A DNA stretch of 64,000 nt from Megaustenia siamemsis (lineage: Eukaryota; Mollusca; Gastropoda; Stylommatophora; Ariophantidae), in assembly GCA_032433765.1 (NCBI GenBank), contig JAVIAB010000124.1, positions 97,648,202-97,712,201 on the forward strand, given 5' to 3'. A model generated the notes under the pieces. The model was not told where the DNA came from and made no database searches. It saw only the letters and a list, made by a program, of their open reading frames with translations. Below, in pieces: positions 57,101 through 64,000 of this stretch. Positions within the stretch are counted from its first letter, which is position 1. Every line of letters begins with the position of its first letter. The translations under genes were made by a program, and so were the position numbers.

Positions 57101-60100
57101 TTGTTCTAAAACTACAAATATTATAGACGAGTATTGTTCTAAAACTACAAATATTATAGACGAGTATTGCTCTAAAACTACAAATATTACAGACGAGTAT
57201 TGTTCTAAAACTACAAATATTACAGACGAGTATTGTTCTAAAACTACAAATATTACAGACGAGTATTGCTCTAAAACTACAAATATTACAGACGAATATT
57301 GTTCTAAAACAACAAATATTATAGACGAGTATTGCTCTAAAACTACAAATATTACTGACGAGTATTGTTCTAAAACAACAAATATTATAGACGAGTATTG
57401 CTTTAAAACTACAAATATTATAGACGAGTATTGTTCTAAAACTACAAATATTATAGACGAGTATTGTTCTAAAACTACAAATATTATAGACGAGTGTTGC
57501 TCTAAAACTACAAATATTACAGACGAGTATTGTTCTAAAACTACAAATATTATAGACGAGTATTGCTCTAAAACTACAAATATTATAGACGAGTATTGCT
57601 CTAAAACTACAAATATTATAGACGAGTATTGCTCTAAAACTACAAATATTATAGACGAGTATTGTTCTAAAACTACAAATATTACAGACGAGTATTGTTC
57701 TAAAACTACAAATATTATAGACGAGTATTGTTCTAAAACTACAAATATTATAGACGAGTATTGCTCTAAAACTACAAATATTATAGACGAGTATTGCTCT
57801 AAAACTACAAATATTATAGACGAGTATTGCTCTAAAACTACAAATAATGCAGACGAGTATTGTTCTAAAACTACAAATATTATAGACGAGTATTGCTCTA
57901 AAACTACAATATTATAGACGAGTATTGCTCTAAAACTACAAATATTATAGACGAGTATTGCTCTAAAACTACAATATTATAGACGAGTATTGCTCTAAAA
58001 CTACAAATATTATAGACGAGTATTGCTCTAAAACTACAATATTATAGACGAGTATTGCTCTAAAACTACAAATATTATAGACGAGTATTGTTCTAAAACA
58101 ACAATATTATAGACGAGTATTGCTCTAAAACTACAAATATTATAGACGAATATTGCTCTAAAACTACAAATATTATAGACGGTTATTGCTCTAAAACTAC
58201 AAATATTATAGACGAGTATTGCTCTAGAACTACAAATATTATAGACGAGTATTGCTGTAAAACTACAAATATTATAGACGAATATTGCTCTAAAACTACA
58301 AATATTACAGACGAGTATTGCTCTAAAACTACAACTATTATAGACGAGTATTGCTCTAAAACTACAAATATTACAGACGAGTATTGCTCTAAAACTACAA
58401 ATATTACAGACGAGTATTGCTCTAAAACTACAAATATTACAGACGAGTATTGCTCTAAAACTACAAATATTATAGACGAGTGTTGCTCTAAAACTACAAA
58501 TATTATAGACGAGTATTCCTCTAAAACTACAAATATTATAGACGAGTATTGCTCTAAAACTACAAATATTATAGACGAGTGTTGCTCTAAAACTACAAAT
58601 ATTATAGACGAGTATTGTTCTAAAACTACAAATATTATAGACGAGTATTGTTCTAAAACTACAAATATTATAGACGAGTGTTGCTCTAAAACTACAAATA
58701 TTACAGACGAGTATTGTTCTAAAACTACAAATATTATAGACGAGTATTGCTCTAAAACTACAAATATTATAGACGAGTATTGCTCTAAAACTACAAATAT
58801 TATAGACGAGTATTGTTCTAAAACAACAAATATTATAGACGAGTATTGCTCTAAAACTACAAATATTACAGACGAGTATTGCTCTAAAACTACAAATATT
58901 ATATACGAATATTGCTCTAAAACTACAAATATTATAGACGAGTATTGCTCTAAAACTACAAATATTATAGACAAGTATTGCTCTAAAACTACAAAAATTA
59001 TAGACGAGTATTGCTCTAAAACTACAAATATTATAGACGAGTATTGCTCTAAAACTACAAATATTATAGACGAGTATTGCTCTAAAACTACAAATATTAT
59101 AGACGAGTATTGCTCTAAAACTACAAATATTATAGACGAGTATTGCTCTAAAACTACAAATATTATAGACGAGTATTGCTCTAAAACTACAAATATTACA
59201 GACGAGTATTGCTCTAAAACTACAAATATTATAGACGAGTATTGCTCTAAAACTACAAATATTATAGACGAGTATTGCTCTAAAACTACAAATATTACAG
59301 ACGAGTATTGTTCTAAAACTACAAATATTATAGACGAGTATTGCTCTAAAACTACAAATATTACAGACGAGTATTGTTCTAAAACTACAAATATTATAGA
59401 CGAGTATTGCTCTAAAACTACAAATATTACAGACGAGTATTGCTCTAAAACTACAAATATTATAGACGAGTATTGCTCTAAAACTACAAATATTATAGAC
59501 GAGTATTGCTCTAAAACTACAAATATTATAGACGAGTATTGTTCTAAAACTACAAATATTATAGACGAGTATTGTTCTAAAACTACAAATATTATAGACG
59601 AGTATTGCTCTAAAACTACAAATATTACAGACGAGTATTGTTCTAAAACTACAAATATTATAGACGAGTATTGTTCTAAAACTACAAATATTACAGACGA
59701 GTATTGCTCTAAAACTACAAATATTATAGACGAGTATTGCTCTAAAACTACAAATATTATAGACGAGTATTGTTCTAAAACTACAAATATTATAGACGAG
59801 TATTGTTCTAAAACTACAAATATTATAGACGAGTATTGTTCTAAAACTACAAATATTATAGACGAGTATTGCTCTAAAACTACAAATATTATAGACGAGT
59901 ATTGTTCTAAAACTACAAATATTATAGACGAGTATTGCTCTAAAACTACAAATATTACAGACGAGTATTGTTCTAAAACTACAAATATTATAGACGAGTA
60001 TTGCTCTAAAACTACAATATTATAGACGAGTATTGCTCTAAAACTACAAATATTATAGACGAGTATTGCTCTAAAACTACAATATTATAGACGAGTATTG

Positions 60101-63100
60101 CTCTAAAACTACAAATATTATAGACGAGTATTGCTCTAAAACTACAATATTATAGACGAGTATTGCTCTAAAACTACAAATATTATAGACGAGTATTGTT
60201 CTAAAACAACAATATTATAGACGAGTATTGCTCTAAAACTACAAATATTATAGACGAATATTGCTCTAAAACTACAAATATTATAGACGGTATTGCTCTA
60301 AAACTACAAATATTATAGACGAGTATTGCTCTAAAACTACAAATATTATAGACGAGTATTGCTCTAAAACTACAAATATTATAGACGAATATTGCTCTAA
60401 AACTACAAATATTACAGACGAGTATTGCTCTAAAACTACAACTATTATAGACGAGTATTGCTCTAAAACTACAAATATTATAGACGAGTATTGCTCTAAA
60501 ACTACAAATATTACAGACGAGTATTGCTCTAAAACTACAAATATTATAGACGAGTATTGCTCTAAAACTACAAATATTATAGACGAGTATTGCTCTAAAA
60601 CTACAAATATTATAGACGAGTATTGCTCTAAAACTACAAATATTATAGACGAGTGTTGCTCTAAAACTACAAATATTATAGACGAGTATTGCTCTAAAAC
60701 TACAAATATTATAGACGAGTATTGCTCTAAAACTACAAATATTATAGACGAGTGTTGCTCTAAAACTACAAATATTATAGACGAGTATTGCTCTAAAACT
60801 ACAAATATTATAGACGAGTATTGCTCTAAAACTACAAATATTATAGACGAGTATTGCTCTAAAACTACAAATATTATAGACGAGTATTGTTCTAAAACTA
60901 CAAATATTATAGACGAGTATTGCTCTAAAACTACAAATATTATAGACGAGTATTGCTCTAAAACTACAAATATTATAGACGAGTATTGCTCTAAAACTAC
61001 AAATATTATAGACGAGTATTGCTCTAAAACTACAAATATTACAGACGAGTATTGTTCTAAAACAACAAATATTATAGACGAGTATTGCTCTAAAACTACA
61101 AATATTACAGACGAGTATTGTTCTAAAACTACAAATATTACAGACGAGTATTGTTCTAAAACTACAAATATTACAGACGAGTATTGCTCTAAAACTACAA
61201 ATATTACAGACGAATATTGTTCTAAAACAACAAATATTATAGACGAGTATTGCTCTAAAACTACAAATATTACAGACGAGTATTGTTCTAAAACAACAAA
61301 TATTATAGACGAGTATTGCTTTAAAACTACAAATATTATAGACGAGTATTGTTCTAAAACTACAAATATTATAGACGAGTATTGTTCTAAAACTACAAAT
61401 ATTATAGACGAGTGTTGCTCTAAAACTACAAATATTACAGACGAGTATTGTTCTAAAACTACAAATATTATAGACGAGTATTGCTCTAAAACTACAAATA
61501 TTATAGACGAGTATTGCTCTAAAACTACAAATATTATAGACGAGTATTGCTCTAAAACTACAAATATTATAGACGAGTATTTTTCTAAAACTACAAATAT
61601 TACAGACGAGTATTGTTCTAAAACTACAAATATTATAGACGAGTATTGCTCTAAAACAACAAATATTATAGACGAGTATTGCTCTAAAACTACAATATTA
61701 TAGACGAGTATTGCTCTAAAACTACAATATTATAGACGAGTATTGCTCTAAAACTACAAATATTATAGACGAGTATTGCTCTAAAACTACAATATTATAG
61801 ACGAGTATTGCTCTAAAACTACAAATATTATAGACGAGTATTGCTCTAAAACTACAATATTATAGACGAGTATTGCTCTAAAACTACAAATATTATAGAC
61901 GAGTATTGCTCTAAAACAACAATATTATAGACGAGTGTTGCTCTAAAACTACAAATATTATAGACGAGTATTGCTCTAAAACTACAAATATTATAGACGA
62001 GTATTGCTCTAAAACTACAAATATTATAGACGAGTATTGTTCTAAAACTACAAATATTATAGACGAGTATTGCTCTAAAACTACAAATATTATAGACGAG
62101 TATTGCTCTAAAACTACAAATATTATAGACGAGTATTGCTCTAAAACTACAAATATTACAGACGAGTATTGTTCTAAAACTACAAATATTATAGACGAGT
62201 ATTGTTCTAAAACTACAAATATTATAGACGAGTATTGCTCTAAAACTACAAATATTACAGACGAGTATTGTTCTAAAACTACAAATATTATAGACGAGTA
62301 TTGTTCTAAAACAACAAATATTATAGACGAGTATTGCTCTAAAACTACAAATATTACAGACGAGTATTGTTCTAAAACAACAAATATTATAGACGAGTAT
62401 TGCTCTAAAACTACAAATATTATAGACGAGTATTGTTCTAAAACTACAAATATTATAGACGAGTATTGCTCTAAAACTACAAATATTACAGACGAGTATT
62501 GTTCTAAAACTACAAATATTACAGACGAGTATTGTTCTAAAACTACAAATATTACAGACGAGTATTGCTCTAAAACTACAAATATTACAGACGAATATTG
62601 TTCTAAAACAACAAATATTATAGACGAGTATTGCTCTAAAACTACAAATATTACTGACGAGTATTGTTCTAAAACAACAAATATTATAGACGAGTATTGC
62701 TTTAAAACTACAAATATTATAGACGAGTATTGTTCTAAAACTACAAATATTATAGACGAGTATTGTTCTAAAACTACAAATATTATAGACGAGTGTTGCT
62801 CTAAAACTACAAATATTACAGACGAGTATTGTTCTAAAACTACAAATATTATAGACGAGTATTGCTCTAAAACTACAAATATTATAGACGAGTATTGCTC
62901 TAAAACTACAAATATTATAGACGAGTATTGCTCTAAAACTACAAATATTATAGACGAGTATTGTTCTAAAACTACAAATATTACAGACGAGTATTGTTCT
63001 AAAACTACAAATATTATAGACGAGTATTGTTCTAAAACTACAAATATTATAGACGAGTATTGCTCTAAAACTACAAATATTATAGACGAGTATTGCTCTA

Positions 63101-64000
63101 AAACTACAAATATTATAGACGAGTATTGCTCTAAAACTACAAATAATGCAGACGAGTATTGTTCTAAAACTACAAATATTATAGACGAGTATTGCTCTAA
63201 AACTACAATATTATAGACGAGTATTGCTCTAAAACTACAAATATTATAGACGAGTATTGCTCTAAAACTACAATATTATAGACGAGTATTGCTCTAAAAC
63301 TACAAATATTATAGACGAGTATTGCTCTAAAACTACAATATTATAGACGAGTATTGCTCTAAAACTACAAATATTATAGACGAGTATTGTTCTAAAACAA
63401 CAATATTATAGACGAGTATTGCTCTAAAACTACAAATATTATAGACGAATATTGCTCTAAAACTACAAATATTATAGACGGTTATTGCTCTAAAACTACA
63501 AATATTATAGACGAGTATTGCTCTAGAACTACAAATATTATAGACGAGTATTGCTGTAAAACTACAAATATTATAGACGAATATTGCTCTAAAACTACAA
63601 ATATTACAGACGAGTATTGCTCTAAAACTACAACTATTATAGACGAGTATTGCTCTAAAACTACAAATATTACAGACGAGTATTGCTCTAAAACTACAAA
63701 TATTACAGACGAGTATTGCTCTAAAACTACAAATATTACAGACGAGTATTGCTCTAAAACTACAAATATTATAGACGAGTGTTGCTCTAAAACTACAAAT
63801 ATTATAGACGAGTATTCCTCTAAAACTACAAATATTATAGACGAGTATTGCTCTAAAACTACAAATATTATAGACGAGTGTTGCTCTAAAACTACAAATA
63901 TTATAGACGAGTATTGTTCTAAAACTACAAATATTATAGACGAGTATTGTTCTAAAACTACAAATATTATAGACGAGTGTTGCTCTAAAACTACAAATAT
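48139..64000. repeat. 33-bp satellite array, about 480 units, continues beyond window
   Basis: The unit is 33 bp, about 73% AT, with core TATAGACGAGTATTGCTC and an A-rich junction. A 32-bp form lacks one A (ACAATATT for ACAAATATT). Three positions vary recurrently: TATAG/TACAG, TGCTC/TGTTC, and AAAACT/AAAACA. Linked combinations (TACAG, then TGTTC, then AAAACA) recur as blocks. Rare markers reveal large internal duplications: GGTGTTCTA (48492, 50391), TGCTTTAAAAC (54503, 57400, 62699), CAAATAATGC (57841, 63140) and GCTCTAGAAC (58221, 63520). There is no spacer, insertion or gene in 15.9 kb. Open frames up to 263 codons (minus, 58183-58974) arise because 33 is divisible by three. Confidence 0.98.

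Noticed and set aside
58183..58974. 263-codon minus-strand open frame
   Set aside because: It is the 33-bp satellite read as an 11-residue repeat. It stays open because 33 is divisible by three, and 32-bp units break it on both sides.
48139..64000. CRISPR-like array of regularly spaced repeats
   Set aside because: Units are contiguous with no unique spacers, the context is a transposon-rich eukaryotic genome, and no cas-like genes are present.
48139..64000. Telomeric repeat
   Set aside because: The unit is 33 bp and AT-rich and bears no resemblance to TTAGGG-type telomere repeats.

Overview
The window looks like repeat-dominated, gene-poor DNA from an animal nuclear genome. I found no host protein-coding gene, rRNA or functional tRNA gene that I can support. 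The mix of content points to a lophotrochozoan, most likely a mollusc and perhaps a heterobranch sea slug. That content is RTE-like non-LTR retrotransposons with (TGATGA)n tails, two tRNA-derived SINE families, a Tc1/mariner-type internal deletion derivative and many minisatellites with units of 29-36 bp. The taxon call is inference from general resemblance, not a search result.

Layout. 1-31 kb is a patchwork of broken transposon copies. I use working names: A1, A2 and A3 are related RTE-like LINEs with TGATGA tails. C, C2, D, F and G are other LINE 3' ends. E is a LINE with one long intact frame. P is a dispersed repeat with a hammerhead-like core. SINE-A and SINE-B are tRNA-derived. Several copies keep target-site duplications (TSDs) that can be read directly, so insertion order can be reconstructed at several places. 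26.6-30.8 kb holds A1, E and a SINE-B copy separated by (TA)n tracts, then a 46-bp tandem array with a 342-bp Tc1/mariner-like element inserted in it. 30.9-35.9 kb is a nearly full-length A1 element on the minus strand (about 3.2 kb once restored by subtraction) with a 1.7-kb A2 copy nested in it.

35.9-48.1 kb is mostly anonymous sequence broken by minisatellites (32, 20, 36, 31 and 31 bp units and an AG-rich array) and a few transposon fragments. From 48,139 to the right edge is one uninterrupted 33-bp satellite, about 15.9 kb and about 480 units. It has nested higher-order duplications (1,899, 2,897 and 5,299 bp offsets) and continues past the window.

How the parts interact. LINEs supply the endonuclease and reverse transcriptase and probably mobilise the SINEs. 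Several tandem arrays appear to have been born inside transposon tails. Insertions repeatedly reuse the same short target motifs. Nearly all LINE frames are broken. The exceptions are E (788 codons, 5' truncated) and a 322-codon A2 piece. The strongest candidates for something worth new work are the large hierarchical satellite, the recurrent nested insertion at one site in A1, the shared SINE-B/LINE-D target, and the tandem arrays seeded inside transposons.
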